Position numbers and translations under genes: made by a program
Notes under the pieces: generated by a model
What the model was told of the DNA's origin: nothing
The model's database searches: none
Seen by the model: the letters and a program-made list of their open reading frames with translations, nothing else
Shown: positions 17,974 through 27,076 of the stretch, piece by piece
How the letters are laid out: each line of letters starts with the position of its first letter
How positions within the stretch are numbered: the first letter of the stretch is position 1
From: JAJXWB01 sp964634325
Lineage (GTDB): Bacteria; Pseudomonadota; Alphaproteobacteria; Rhizobiales; Beijerinckiaceae
Assembly (NCBI GenBank): GCA_964634325.1
Contig: CAZWJF010000004.1
Location: forward strand, 62,001 to 126,000
DNA: 64,000 bases
Direction: 5' to 3'

Positions 17974-20298
17974 TCACTTCTTGCGCCCTTTGTAACCTTT
18001 GGACGCTTTTGCGGTAGAGGACCCTTTGTCGCGTCGGGACGACTTGATCTTTTTCGCGCGCAGGCCCGCGCCGCGCACCGAGCGGCCCTCGCTCAGAATT
18101 TCGAAGCGCAGCGCGCCCGCCATCGGCGCGACTTCGAGCAGGCGCACGTCGACCGCATCGCCGAGACGATAGGCGCGGCCCGAGCGCGAGCCGATCAAAG
18201 CCGCGTGCGCCTCGTCGTGACGGAAATATTCGTCGCCGATGGTGGAGGCAGGCACGAAGCCGTCCGCGCCGGTGTCGACCAGCTTCACGAACAGGCCGGA
18301 GCGTGTCACGCCGGACACCTTGCCGGCGAAGGTCGCGCCGATCTGATCGGCCAGGAAATTGGCGATCAGGCGGTCGATCGTCTCGCGTTCGGCCGTCATG
18401 GCGCGGCGCTCGGCGGCGGAAATGCGCGCGGCGATCTCGGCGAGTTCGTCGAGGCCGGTATCCGGCAATCCGCCGGGGCCGAGATGCAGCGCGCGCACCA
18501 GAGCGCGATGCACGATCAGGTCGGCATAGCGGCGGATCGGCGAGGTGAAATGCGCGTAGCGCCTCAGGTTGAGGCCGAAATGCCCGTAGTTCTGCGCGGT
18601 GTATTCGGCCTGAGCCTGACTGCGCAGCACGACCTCGTTGACGACGTGCTCGTGCTCGGTGTCCTTCACCCGCGCCAGAATGTCGTTGAACTGTTTGGCG
18701 CGCATCGTCTGGCCCTTCGCCAGACGCACGCCGATGGTGGCGAGAAATTCCGACAGCGCGTTGAGTTTTTCGACGGTCGGCTCGTCGTGCGCGCGGTAGA
18801 TGAGATGCTGACGCTTCTCCTCCAGCGTCTCGGCGGCCGCGACATTCGCCGCGATCATGAATTCCTCGATCAGTCGATGGGCTTCGAGGCGCGGGGGAAT
18901 CTCGATACGGTCGACGGTCCCGTCATCCTTCAGCCTGATCTTGCGCTCGGGGAGATCGAGATCGAGCGGCCCGCGCTTTTCGCGCGCGACGACAGCGCTA
19001 CGGTAAGCGGCGAGAAGCGGTTCAAGCGCGGACTTCATCAACGGCGCGCACGTCTCGTCGGGCTTGCCGTCGAAGGCGTGTTGCGCCTGTTGATACGACA
19101 GCTTCGCGGCCGAGCGCATCATGATGCGATGGAACGTGTGGCCGATCTTTTTGCCGTGCTTGTCCATGCGCATGCGCACGGCGAGGGCGGGGCGATCCTC
19201 GTTCGGGCGCAGCGAACACAGATCGTTGGAAATGCGCTCGGGCAGCATCGGCACGACGCGGTCCGGGAAGTAAACCGAATTGCCCCGCGCGACAGCCTCG
19301 CGGTCGAGCGCGGAATGCGGGCGCACATAATAAGAGACGTCGGCGATGGCGACGATGACGACGAAACCGCCGTCGTTGTCCCTGTCGTCGTCAGGCTCGG
19401 CGAAAACCGCGTCGTCGTGATCCTTCGCGTCGGGCGGGTCGATGGTGACGAGCGGAACCGAGCGCCAGTCCTCGCGTCGAAAACCCTCGGCCTCCATCTT
19501 CGCCTGTTGCGCCTTGTCGGCTTCGGCGAGAGTTTCCTGGCGGAACACGTCGGGGATGCCATGAGAGGCGATCGCGATCTGGCTGATGGCCTTTTCCGTG
19601 CCGACCGCGCCGATGACTTCGCGCACACGCGCGGTGGGAAGGCCCGCGAGCCGTGTGCGCAGGATGTCGACGGCGACGAGATCGCCGTCGCGCGCGTCCT
19701 CGCGGTCGCTCTCGCCGACGGCGAGTTCGCGACCCAGCTGTTTCTTGTCGATCGGCTCGATGCGCCCGCCGCCGCCGCGCGCGTTGACGCGGAAAATGCC
19801 GAGCACGCGCGATTTCTGCTTCGACAGAAGCTTGATGACGCGGCCCGTATAGGCGGGCGCGCCGGGCTCCGGGTCGCGCTCCCTTTCAGTGCGCACCAGC
19901 GCGCGGTCGCCGACGCCCGGGATCGGCGTTCCCGGCTTCGCGCGGCGCGGCGCGTGCAACAGAATGCGCGGCGTGGGGCCAAGCTGGCTCGTGTCCCATT
20001 CGACGGGCCGCGCGATCAATTCGCCGTCGAGGTCGCGGCCGGTGACGTCGCACAACACGACCGGCGGCAGGACGCCCGGCTTGACCAGCTCCTTGCCGCG
20101 CCGCTCGACAGCGCCCTCATCTTCCAGTTCGCGCAGGATGCGCTTGAGGTCGATCTTGTCGGCGCCCTTGATCCCGAATTCGCGCGCAATTTCGCGCTTG
20201 CCGATCTTGCCCGCATTGCCGCTGTCCCGTTCGCGCGCGATGAAGGCGAGAATCTCCTCGCGGGAGGGGAGGCGAGTCGCGGGGCTGGATTTGGACAT
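17974..20298 (-). CDS. rnr: Ribonuclease R
   Basis: A 774-residue 3'-5' exoribonuclease. An N-terminal winged helix (about 10-70) is followed by cold-shock domains, then the RNB catalytic domain with the Asp-rich motif TIDPPDAKDHDDAVF near residue 270-285. A C-terminal S1 domain follows (FAGKVSGVTRSGLFVKLVDTGADGFV). The end is Lys/Arg/Ser-rich (KKIKSSRRDKGSSTAKASKGYKGRKK region), as in RNase R rather than RNase II. The ATG at 20298 is chosen because the frame runs nearly 400 codons upstream into sequence antisense to the next gene. Confidence 0.93.
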   Translation of the reverse strand: MSKSSPATRLPSREEILAFIARERDSGNAGKIGKREIAREFGIKGADKIDLKRILRELEDEGAVERRGKELVKPGVLPPVVLCDVTGRDLDGELIARPVEWDTSQLGPTPRILLHAPRRAKPGTPIPGVGDRALVRTERERDPEPGAPAYTGRVIKLLSKQKSRVLGIFRVNARGGGGRIEPIDKKQLGRELAVGESDREDARDGDLVAVDILRTRLAGLPTARVREVIGAVGTEKAISQIAIASHGIPDVFRQETLAEADKAQQAKMEAEGFRREDWRSVPLVTIDPPDAKDHDDAVFAEPDDDRDNDGGFVVIVAIADVSYYVRPHSALDREAVARGNSVYFPDRVVPMLPERISNDLCSLRPNEDRPALAVRMRMDKHGKKIGHTFHRIMMRSAAKLSYQQAQHAFDGKPDETCAPLMKSALEPLLAAYRSAVVAREKRGPLDLDLPERKIRLKDDGTVDRIEIPPRLEAHRLIEEFMIAANVAAAETLEEKRQHLIYRAHDEPTVEKLNALSEFLATIGVRLAKGQTMRAKQFNDILARVKDTEHEHVVNEVVLRSQAQAEYTAQNYGHFGLNLRRYAHFTSPIRRYADLIVHRALVRALHLGPGGLPDTGLDELAEIAARISAAERRAMTAERETIDRLIANFLADQIGATFAGKVSGVTRSGLFVKLVDTGADGFVPASTIGDEYFRHDEAHAALIGSRSGRAYRLGDAVDVRLLEVAPMAGALRFEILSEGRSVRGAGLRAKKIKSSRRDKGSSTAKASKGYKGRKK

Positions 20299-20397
20299 TG
20301 GCTGCTGTTCTATCGTTTGCGCGCCGCCAGGTCGAATGCAGGCCGACTTGTCGGACGCGGCGTTCTGCGCGAGCTTCGCCGGACGAGGGAGGCTGGA

Positions 20398-21627
20398 ATG
20401 GCGGGGGTGACGAAACGCGTTGGTCTTGCTGCCGTATTCGCGAGCGCGCTGCTGTCGGCCAGTCCGTCGCTCGCGCAGCAGCTTGGGCCCGACGAGGTTG
20501 CGCGCCTCATTCTCAACGAGCGCGGCGGCGTGCGCGATGCGGCGGGGTGGGGCGCCGACATTCTGGCGGCGCTCGCCGACAACAAATTGCCGGTCGCCAA
20601 CGAGAACGTCTGCGCCGTCATTGCGGTCGCCTCGCAGGAATCGAGTTTTCAGGCCAATCCGGCCGTGCCGGGGCTTGGCCGCATCGCCGAGGCGGCCATT
20701 CGCAAGAAAGCGGGCGTCGTGCCGATGCTGGGAAACAAGGCGGTCGACTATCTCGGCGCGATCCCGACGCCGCAATCCTCGTTTCTCAAGCGCATTCGCG
20801 CGGCGCGCACCGAGCGCGACCTCGATCTCGTCTATCGGGATTTCGTCAGCTACGGCGCGAAGAACGTCGCGCTCGACGGACTGCTCGCGACGGGACTGCT
20901 GGACAAGATCGTCGAGGAGTACAATCAGGTGTCGACCGTCGGGGCGATGCAGGTGTCGGTCGCGTTCGCGCTCGATGCGGAGCGCGGCGAACATTGGCGG
21001 CCGATCAGCCACGCCGAATCTCTGGCGGTTCGCGACCGGCTCTATAGCCGCAGGGGCGGCCTCTATTACGGGGCGCGCCAGTTGCTCGCCTACCAGTCCG
21101 GCTACGCGCACAAGATCTATCGCTTCGCCGATTACAACGCGGGCCGCTATTCGGCGCGCAACGCCGCGCTGCAAGGCGTCATTTCGCGATTGTCCGGTCA
21201 GAAGATCGCGGCCGACGGCGATCTTCTTTCCTACGACAAGCGGCGCGAGCCGCGCGCTGAAGCCACGGCGTCGGAGAAGGCCGCGCGTGTCGCGGTCGAG
21301 CGATACAAGCTCGGCATCGGCGACGCCGACTTGCGCAACGACCTGGCGCGCGAGAAGTCCGCCGACTTCGCGCAGACCCGCACCTTCAAGGAGCTGCGCG
21401 ACGCCTATCGCCGCGCGACCGGAAAAGACGCGCCCTTCGCGGTCCTGCCCGGCATCGATCTCAAGAGCCCGAAAATCAAATCGCACATGACGACCGCGCT
21501 CTTCGCCGAGCGCGTCAACGGGCGCTACGGCAAGTGCATGACGCTGGCGACGGCGATGACGCAGAATCCGAACATGCGGGCGCCGGTGGCCAAGGCGTTC
21601 GATTGGCGCAAGTTCTGGCCGGATTGA
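20398..21627 (+). CDS. DUF1615 family secreted protein
   Basis: A 409-residue exported protein of the DUF1615 family. A signal peptide ends near SPSLAQQ (about residue 24). The conserved core follows: NVCAVIAVASQESSFQANPAVPGLGRIA near residues 75-100, STVGAMQVSVAFA near 178-190 and the YRFADYNAGRYSARNAALQ region. The Gln-Glu-Ser and Gly-Ala-Met-Gln-Val layout resembles lytic transglycosylases, so a peptidoglycan role is plausible but unproven. AGGGAGG precedes the ATG. It is divergent from rnr with 99 bases between. Confidence 0.85.
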   Translation: MAGVTKRVGLAAVFASALLSASPSLAQQLGPDEVARLILNERGGVRDAAGWGADILAALADNKLPVANENVCAVIAVASQESSFQANPAVPGLGRIAEAAIRKKAGVVPMLGNKAVDYLGAIPTPQSSFLKRIRAARTERDLDLVYRDFVSYGAKNVALDGLLATGLLDKIVEEYNQVSTVGAMQVSVAFALDAERGEHWRPISHAESLAVRDRLYSRRGGLYYGARQLLAYQSGYAHKIYRFADYNAGRYSARNAALQGVISRLSGQKIAADGDLLSYDKRREPRAEATASEKAARVAVERYKLGIGDADLRNDLAREKSADFAQTRTFKELRDAYRRATGKDAPFAVLPGIDLKSPKIKSHMTTALFAERVNGRYGKCMTLATAMTQNPNMRAPVAKAFDWRKFWPD

Positions 21628-22041
21628 TCAACCGATGCGATGGGCCATCGTGATCGTGTCGCTCTTCTCGTAGCCGAGTTTGGCGTAGAAGGCGGCGACC
21701 GTGACATTCTCGCTGCGGATCATGACGTGCAGTTTCGGCGCGCCTCTGGCGCGAAGCCAGTCGGCCGCCGCCTGCATCATCGCCGCGCCGTAGCCTTTGC
21801 GCTGATGATCCGGCGATACGGCGAGATAATAGACCCAGCCGCGATGGCCGTCGGAGCCGGTCATGGCCGTGCCGACCAGCCGGTCGTCGATGCGGCCGGC
21901 GAGCACGGTGGAAGAGGGCTTGCCAAGCGCCAGGGCGATGTCGGCGCGCGGATCGTTCCACGGGCGCGTCAGGCCGCAGGTCTCCCAGAGCGCGACGGCG
22001 GCCTCGACCTCGTCGGGCCGTAGGTCGCCGATCTCCAGCAT
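21628..22041 (-). CDS. GNAT family acetyltransferase
   Basis: A 137-residue GNAT protein similar to YpeA-type acetyltransferases. Motif A is LAVSPDHQRKGYGAAMMQAAADWL at about residues 74-97 and motif B includes NVTVAAFYAKLGYEKSD. The acceptor substrate is unknown. Its ATG overlaps the topA stop by one base (TAATG), so it is translated from the topA message. It meets the DUF1615 gene tail-to-tail with no gap. Confidence 0.85.
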   Translation of the reverse strand: MLEIGDLRPDEVEAAVALWETCGLTRPWNDPRADIALALGKPSSTVLAGRIDDRLVGTAMTGSDGHRGWVYYLAVSPDHQRKGYGAAMMQAAADWLRARGAPKLHVMIRSENVTVAAFYAKLGYEKSDTITMAHRIG

Positions 22042-24950
22042 TACTTCTTTGTCGCCTTCCTGGCGGCCGTTTTCTTGGCCGGCGCTTTTTTCGCGACCGC
22101 CTTCTTTACGACCGCCTTTTTCGCAGGCTTTGCGCCTTCGAAAGGCGCGTCGTCGGAGTCCTCGATCTTCTTGGCCTTGGCCGCCGGCTTCTTGGCCGGC
22201 GCCTTTTTCGCAGCGGCCTTTTTCACCGGGCCCTTCTTGCCGGTGGCGGCCGCGCGGGCGTTGACCAGATCGATGGCGTCCTGAAGCGAAATCGCGTCCG
22301 GCGACTGGCTCTTCGGGATGGTGGCGAACACCTTGCCCCATGCGACATACGGACCGAAGCGGCCGTCGCGCACGACCAGCGCGCCGCCGTCGGGATGATC
22401 GCCGAGGGCGCGGCCGCCGCCAGCGTCGCCGCCGTCCTGTTTCGCCTTGATCATCGCCAGCGCGGCGTCGAGCGTCAGCGTCTCGGGGTCCGTTCCCTTC
22501 GGAATCGTCGCGTTCACCTTGCCCCAGTTGACGTAAGGGCCAAAGCGGCCGGACTTGACGGAGACCGCGCCGCCTTCAGGGTGCGCGCCAATCTCACGCG
22601 CGGTTCCGCCGCGACCGAACCGGCCGCCGCCCTGTTCCTTCTGCACGATCAGATCGATGGCGCGATTGGCGCCGATCTCGAGCACGTCGTCGTCGCGCGT
22701 CAGGTTCGCGTAGGTCTTGCCGTGCTGCACGTAGGGGCCGAACCGGCCGATGCCCGCGAGAATCGGTTCGCCGCTATCGGGATGGCGCGCGACCTCGCGA
22801 GGCAAAGCGAGCAGTCGCAGCGCCTTTTCGAGCGTCACGTCTTCAGGCTTCAGGCCGCGCGGCAGCGAGGACCGCTTGGGCTTCTCGTCGCCTTCCTCGG
22901 CCTGTTCGCCGAGCTGGATGTAGGCGCCGAAACGGCCGTCGCGGATCGTGACCTCCGCGCCGGTGTCGGGATCGTTGCCCAGAACCTTGACGCCCGGGCG
23001 CTCGCCGTTGGCGATGGCTTCGGCGGTCAGGGGCGACAGCGTGCGCGTGAAACGGCACTCAGGATAGTTCGAACAGCCGATGAAGGCGCCGTACTTGCCG
23101 ATCTTCAGCGACAGCTGGCCGGCGTTGCACGATGGGCAGGCGCGCGGATCGGCGCCGTCGCCTCTGGCCGGGAAGATGTGCGGGCCGAGCAGATCGTTGA
23201 GCGCGTCGAGCACCTGCGTCGTGCGCAGGTCGGTGGTCGCGGCGATCGCGGCCGAGAACTCCTGCCAGAAGTCGCGGAGCACCGTCTTCCAGTCAATCTC
23301 CGAATTGGAGATGCGGTCGAGCTGCTCTTCTAGGCCGGCCGTGAAATCGTATTCGACGTAGCGCTGGAAGAAGCTTTCGAGGAAGGCGACGACGAGCCGG
23401 CCCTTGTCCTCCGGAACGAGGCGCTTCTTGTCGAGCTTGACGTAATCGCGGTCGCGCAGCACGGCGAGCGTCGACGCATACGTGGAAGGACGCCCGATGC
23501 CGAGCTCCTCCATGCGCTTGACCAGCGTCGCTTCGGTGAAGCGCGGCGGCGGCTCGGTGAAATGCTGCGTCGCCTCGATTTTCTCGCGCGTGCACGGCTC
23601 GCCCGCGGCCATCGGCGGCAGACGGTTCGAATCCTCGTCCTCGGGATCGTCGTCCTTGCCTTCCTGATAGAGCTTCAGGAAGCCGTCGAAGCGCACGACC
23701 TGGCCGGTGGCGCGCAGGTCGATCGATCTGGCGCCCGCCATTGCTTCGATCTCGACCGTCGTGCGCTCCAGCTCGGCCGATTCCATCTGGCTGGCGATGG
23801 TGCGCGTCCAGATCAGTTCGTAGAGACGCGCCTGCTCGGGATCGAGCATCTTAGCGACGCGGCGGGGCAGGCGGGCCATGTCGGTCGGCCGGATCGCCTC
23901 GTGCGCTTCCTGGGCGTTCTTGGCCTTGGCCGTGTATTTGCGCGGCGCGCCGGGAACGTATTCGGGTCCGTATTCCTGACCGATCAACTTGCGAGCGGCG
24001 GCGACGGCTTCCGGCGCCATGTCGACGCCGTCGGTGCGCATATAAGTAATGAGTCCGACCGTCTCGCCGTCGATATCGACGCCCTCGTAGAGCCGCTGGG
24101 CGAGCTGCATGGTACGGGCGGGCGCAAGGCCAAGCTTTCGCGAGGCTTCCTGCTGGAGCGTGGAGGTCGTGAACGGCGCGTAGGGATGGCGCTTGGCCGG
24201 CTTGGCCTCGACCGACTTCACCGTGAACGCCGCCGCCTCAAGGGCTTTCTTGAACGCCTCGGCTTCGGCGCCTGCGCCGATGTCGAGCCGGTTCACCTTC
24301 TTGCCGTCCGCGCCGACGAGGCGAGCGGTGAACGGCGCGCCCGCCTTCGTCTTGAGATGCGCGACCAGCGACCAGTATTCGCGCGCGACGAATTTCTCGA
24401 TCTCGAGCTCGCGGTCGCAGACGAGGCGGAGCGCCACCGACTGGACGCGGCCGGCCGAGCGCGCGCCCGGCAGCTTGCGCCACAGCACGGGCGAGAGATT
24501 GAACCCGACGAGATAGTCCAGCGCGCGACGGGCGAGATAGGCTTCCACAAGCGCGGCGTCGACCTCGCGCGGGTGCTTCATCGCGTCGAGGATCGCATCC
24601 TTGGTGATGGCGTTGAAGACGACGCGCTCGATCTTCTTGTCCTTCAGGACCTTCTTGTTCCGCAGGACTTCCAGAACGTGCCAGGAAATCGCTTCGCCTT
24701 CGCGGTCCGGGTCGGTCGCCAGAATGACTTTGTCGGCGCCCTTCACGGCGCTGGCGATGTCGGACAGGCGCTTGGCCGCCTTGCCGTCGACTTCCCATTT
24801 CATTGCGAAATCGGCGTCGGGCTCGACGGACCCATCCTTGGCCGGCAGGTCGCGGACGTGACCGAACGAGGCCAGCACTTCGTAGCCGCGTCCGAGATAC
24901 TTGTTGATCGTCTTGGCCTTTGCGGGCGATTCGACGATGACGACGTTCAT
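22041..24950 (-). CDS. topA: DNA topoisomerase I
   Basis: A 969-residue type IA topoisomerase relaxing negative supercoils. The Toprim domain starts at NVVIVESPAKAKTINKYLG, with DPDREGEAI following. The active-site Tyr lies in LITYMRTDG near residue 307. One four-Cys zinc finger (CPSCNAGQLS ... CSNYPEC) remains, followed by several Cys-less repeats marked GRFGPYV. The last 60 residues are a Lys/Ala-rich tail (KKAPAKK, KKAVAKK units) likely to hold DNA, similar in style to the histone-like protein at 38041. The ATG at 24950 is set by the family's N-terminus. Confidence 0.95.
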   Translation of the reverse strand: MNVVIVESPAKAKTINKYLGRGYEVLASFGHVRDLPAKDGSVEPDADFAMKWEVDGKAAKRLSDIASAVKGADKVILATDPDREGEAISWHVLEVLRNKKVLKDKKIERVVFNAITKDAILDAMKHPREVDAALVEAYLARRALDYLVGFNLSPVLWRKLPGARSAGRVQSVALRLVCDRELEIEKFVAREYWSLVAHLKTKAGAPFTARLVGADGKKVNRLDIGAGAEAEAFKKALEAAAFTVKSVEAKPAKRHPYAPFTTSTLQQEASRKLGLAPARTMQLAQRLYEGVDIDGETVGLITYMRTDGVDMAPEAVAAARKLIGQEYGPEYVPGAPRKYTAKAKNAQEAHEAIRPTDMARLPRRVAKMLDPEQARLYELIWTRTIASQMESAELERTTVEIEAMAGARSIDLRATGQVVRFDGFLKLYQEGKDDDPEDEDSNRLPPMAAGEPCTREKIEATQHFTEPPPRFTEATLVKRMEELGIGRPSTYASTLAVLRDRDYVKLDKKRLVPEDKGRLVVAFLESFFQRYVEYDFTAGLEEQLDRISNSEIDWKTVLRDFWQEFSAAIAATTDLRTTQVLDALNDLLGPHIFPARGDGADPRACPSCNAGQLSLKIGKYGAFIGCSNYPECRFTRTLSPLTAEAIANGERPGVKVLGNDPDTGAEVTIRDGRFGAYIQLGEQAEEGDEKPKRSSLPRGLKPEDVTLEKALRLLALPREVARHPDSGEPILAGIGRFGPYVQHGKTYANLTRDDDVLEIGANRAIDLIVQKEQGGGRFGRGGTAREIGAHPEGGAVSVKSGRFGPYVNWGKVNATIPKGTDPETLTLDAALAMIKAKQDGGDAGGGRALGDHPDGGALVVRDGRFGPYVAWGKVFATIPKSQSPDAISLQDAIDLVNARAAATGKKGPVKKAAAKKAPAKKPAAKAKKIEDSDDAPFEGAKPAKKAVVKKAVAKKAPAKKTAARKATKK

Positions 24951-25150
24951 GAAATAGCAGCCTCGCCCGCGCCAAAGCGCGGCGTAAATCGTTTGGCCGG
25001 CGGTCCGGCGGTCGCGCGGGAAAATGGTCGAGCGGGTTTGACCTGTCAAATCCGCATGGCCGTCAAGCTGACGCTGCGGGCTTTACCGGTTGTCAAACTC
25101 CTTTTGAAATCATGCAGTCAATCGACAGAAGAACAGACGGTTGCACAACG

Positions 25151-25690
25151 ATGCGCGGAAAAGCGGTTTTGTATCTGACAGGGGTCCTGCTGGCCCCTGC
25201 GGCTGCGTGGGCGGCCACGGACGCGCCGCCGACCTTCACCAACACCTATTCGGCCATGCTCGAGCGCCAGCTGTTCGCCTGGCACATTTGGACGACCGGC
25301 GTATCGCGGCTCGACGACGGCGCCTTGTTCGGCTTCTCGTCCATCATTCTGGCCATGGCTTTCGCGACATCCGGCCTCGGCATCATCCTCTTCAAGGATC
25401 GGGGCCTCGGATTCCGCAGCGGCTGGCTTGTCACCTTGCCGACGATCCTGGCCGCAATGATCGCGTATTGCGTCTATCGACCCTACCCGACCATCAACGA
25501 CCTGGCGTCGATGACGCTCGGCGCCGTCGTCGCGAGCCTGATCGCGCTCTTCATCGCGCGGCTGGCGAAAGGAGCGGTGGTGGGCGACGTTCCGAAGATT
25601 CCGCATACCGCGCCGCCGCCGAAGGCGGTCGACGACCGACGCCTCAAGATGGCAGTGCGCGCCCCGGCCGGCGGCCGTCGCGAATTCTGA
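25151..25690 (+). CDS. Hypothetical membrane protein with signal peptide
   Basis: A 179-residue protein with a signal-like N-terminus (MRGKAVLYLTGVLLAPAAAWA), then three hydrophobic segments around LFGFSSIILAMAFATSGLGIILF, WLVTLPTILAAMIAYCVY and ASMTLGAVVASLIALFIARL, and a Pro/Arg-rich cytoplasmic tail. I do not recognise the family. The ATG at 25151 fits the signal peptide; an ATG 39 bases upstream is possible. It lies 78 bases upstream of pyrB and divergent from topA. Confidence 0.65.
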   Translation: MRGKAVLYLTGVLLAPAAAWAATDAPPTFTNTYSAMLERQLFAWHIWTTGVSRLDDGALFGFSSIILAMAFATSGLGIILFKDRGLGFRSGWLVTLPTILAAMIAYCVYRPYPTINDLASMTLGAVVASLIALFIARLAKGAVVGDVPKIPHTAPPPKAVDDRRLKMAVRAPAGGRREF

Positions 25691-25767
25691 CGACCTTGTG
25701 AAATTCGGGCGCGCCTTGCGCGCGCCCCCTTGCGGTCGCCGCGCCTTTCCCGCATAGACCGGCCTCG

Positions 25768-26718
25768 ATGTCGCAAGCAGCGCCCCGGCCGATTTTTCCT
25801 CACCGCCATCTGCTCGGGATCGAAGGCCTGTCGCGGATCGATATCGAGGCGTTGCTCGATCTGGCGGAGGAGGCGATCGACGTCTCCCGACAGGTCGAAA
25901 AGAAGCGTTCGACGCTGCGCGGCCGCACCCAGATCAATCTTTTCTTCGAAGCCTCGACCCGCACGCAATCTTCGTTCGAACTGGCGGGCAAGCGGCTGGG
26001 CGCCGACGTCATGAACATGTCGGTCGCCAATTCGAGCGTGAAGAAGGGCGAGACGCTGATCGACACGGCGATCACGCTCAACGCCATGCGTCCGGACCTG
26101 ATCGTCGTGCGCCATGCGCAAGCCGGCGCCGTTCACCTGCTCGCGCGCAAGGTCGACTGTTCGGTGATCAACGCCGGCGACGGCGCACATGAGCACCCCA
26201 CCCAGGCGCTGCTCGACGCGCTGACCATCCGCCGCAACAAGGGCCGGATCGACGGGCTGATCGTCGCCATCTGCGGCGACATCCTGCACTCGCGCGTCGC
26301 GCGTTCCAACATCATCCTGCTGTCGGCGCTGGGCGCGCGCGTGCGCGTGGTGGCCCCCTCGACGCTGCTGCCCGCCGGCATCGAACGCATGGGCGTCGAA
26401 GTGTTCCGCGACATGCGCGCTGGTCTCAAGGACGCCGACATCGTGATGATGCTGCGCCTGCAGCGCGAGCGCATGAACGGCGCCTTCGTGCCCTCGGTGC
26501 GGGAGTATTTCCGGTATTTCGGCCTCGATGCAGAAAAGCTCAAGCAAGCCAGGCACGATGCGCTGGTGATGCATCCCGGCCCGATGAACCGCGGCGTCGA
26601 GATTGATTCCGCCATCGCCGACGGCCCGCAATCTCTGATCCGCGAACAGGTGGAGATGGGCGTTGCGGTGCGCATGGCCGTTCTCGAAGCGCTAGCGCGC
26701 AACATGCCGAACGGATGA
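25768..26718 (+). CDS. pyrB: Aspartate carbamoyltransferase catalytic subunit
   Basis: A 316-residue enzyme joining carbamoyl phosphate and aspartate, the first committed step of pyrimidine synthesis. The carbamoyl-phosphate loop FEASTRTQSSFE lies near residues 59-70, KKGETLIDT provides the second-subunit Lys loop, HPTQALLDAL is present, and the aspartate-binding region follows with LRLQRERM. No pyrI is nearby. Instead a dihydroorotase homologue lies two genes downstream, the arrangement of pyrB-pyrC' enzymes that form dodecamers in pseudomonads. Confidence 0.95.
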   Translation: MSQAAPRPIFPHRHLLGIEGLSRIDIEALLDLAEEAIDVSRQVEKKRSTLRGRTQINLFFEASTRTQSSFELAGKRLGADVMNMSVANSSVKKGETLIDTAITLNAMRPDLIVVRHAQAGAVHLLARKVDCSVINAGDGAHEHPTQALLDALTIRRNKGRIDGLIVAICGDILHSRVARSNIILLSALGARVRVVAPSTLLPAGIERMGVEVFRDMRAGLKDADIVMMLRLQRERMNGAFVPSVREYFRYFGLDAEKLKQARHDALVMHPGPMNRGVEIDSAIADGPQSLIREQVEMGVAVRMAVLEALARNMPNG

Positions 26719-26742
26719 GCGCGCCGGCGCCAGGAGGCTGCA

Positions 26743-27045
26743 ATGGTCCGCATCGCACGCCTGATCGGTTTCTTGTTTTCAGCCGTCGTCGTGCAGCTTG
26801 CGACGGCGCCGGGCCTGCTCGCCCTGGCTCTGAGCGCGGCGCTGGCCTGGGGGCGGCTGCGGGTCTACTGGATCCTCATTCCGGCGGTCGGCGGCGCGGT
26901 CGCAGCGCACGCCCTGTTCGAAGGCGTCTCGAGCGGCGGCAAGGTCGTCAACGCCATGTCGAACCTGCCGTTCGAATTCATCGTCTATCTCGTCATCTGC
27001 CTCATCGGATATGCGGTCGGCGCGCTGGCGCGACGCTTCCGATGA
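26743..27045 (+). CDS. Small hypothetical membrane protein
   Basis: A 100-residue protein with three hydrophobic stretches, the middle reading VYWILIPAVGGAVAAHALFEG and the last IVYLVICLIGYAVGALARRF. No known motif. It sits between pyrB (24 bases downstream of it) and the dihydroorotase-like gene (31 bases before it) on the same strand, so it is probably part of the same message. Function unknown. Confidence 0.6.
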   Translation: MVRIARLIGFLFSAVVVQLATAPGLLALALSAALAWGRLRVYWILIPAVGGAVAAHALFEGVSSGGKVVNAMSNLPFEFIVYLVICLIGYAVGALARRFR

Positions 27046-27076
27046 CGGCGGGACGCGCGCAGAGCCAGGACTAGCC

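Noticed and set aside
18205..20397. Plus-strand frame continuous with the DUF1615 gene but opposite rnr
   Set aside because: It is the antisense of RNase R. The true start at 20398 has AGGGAGG and a signal peptide.
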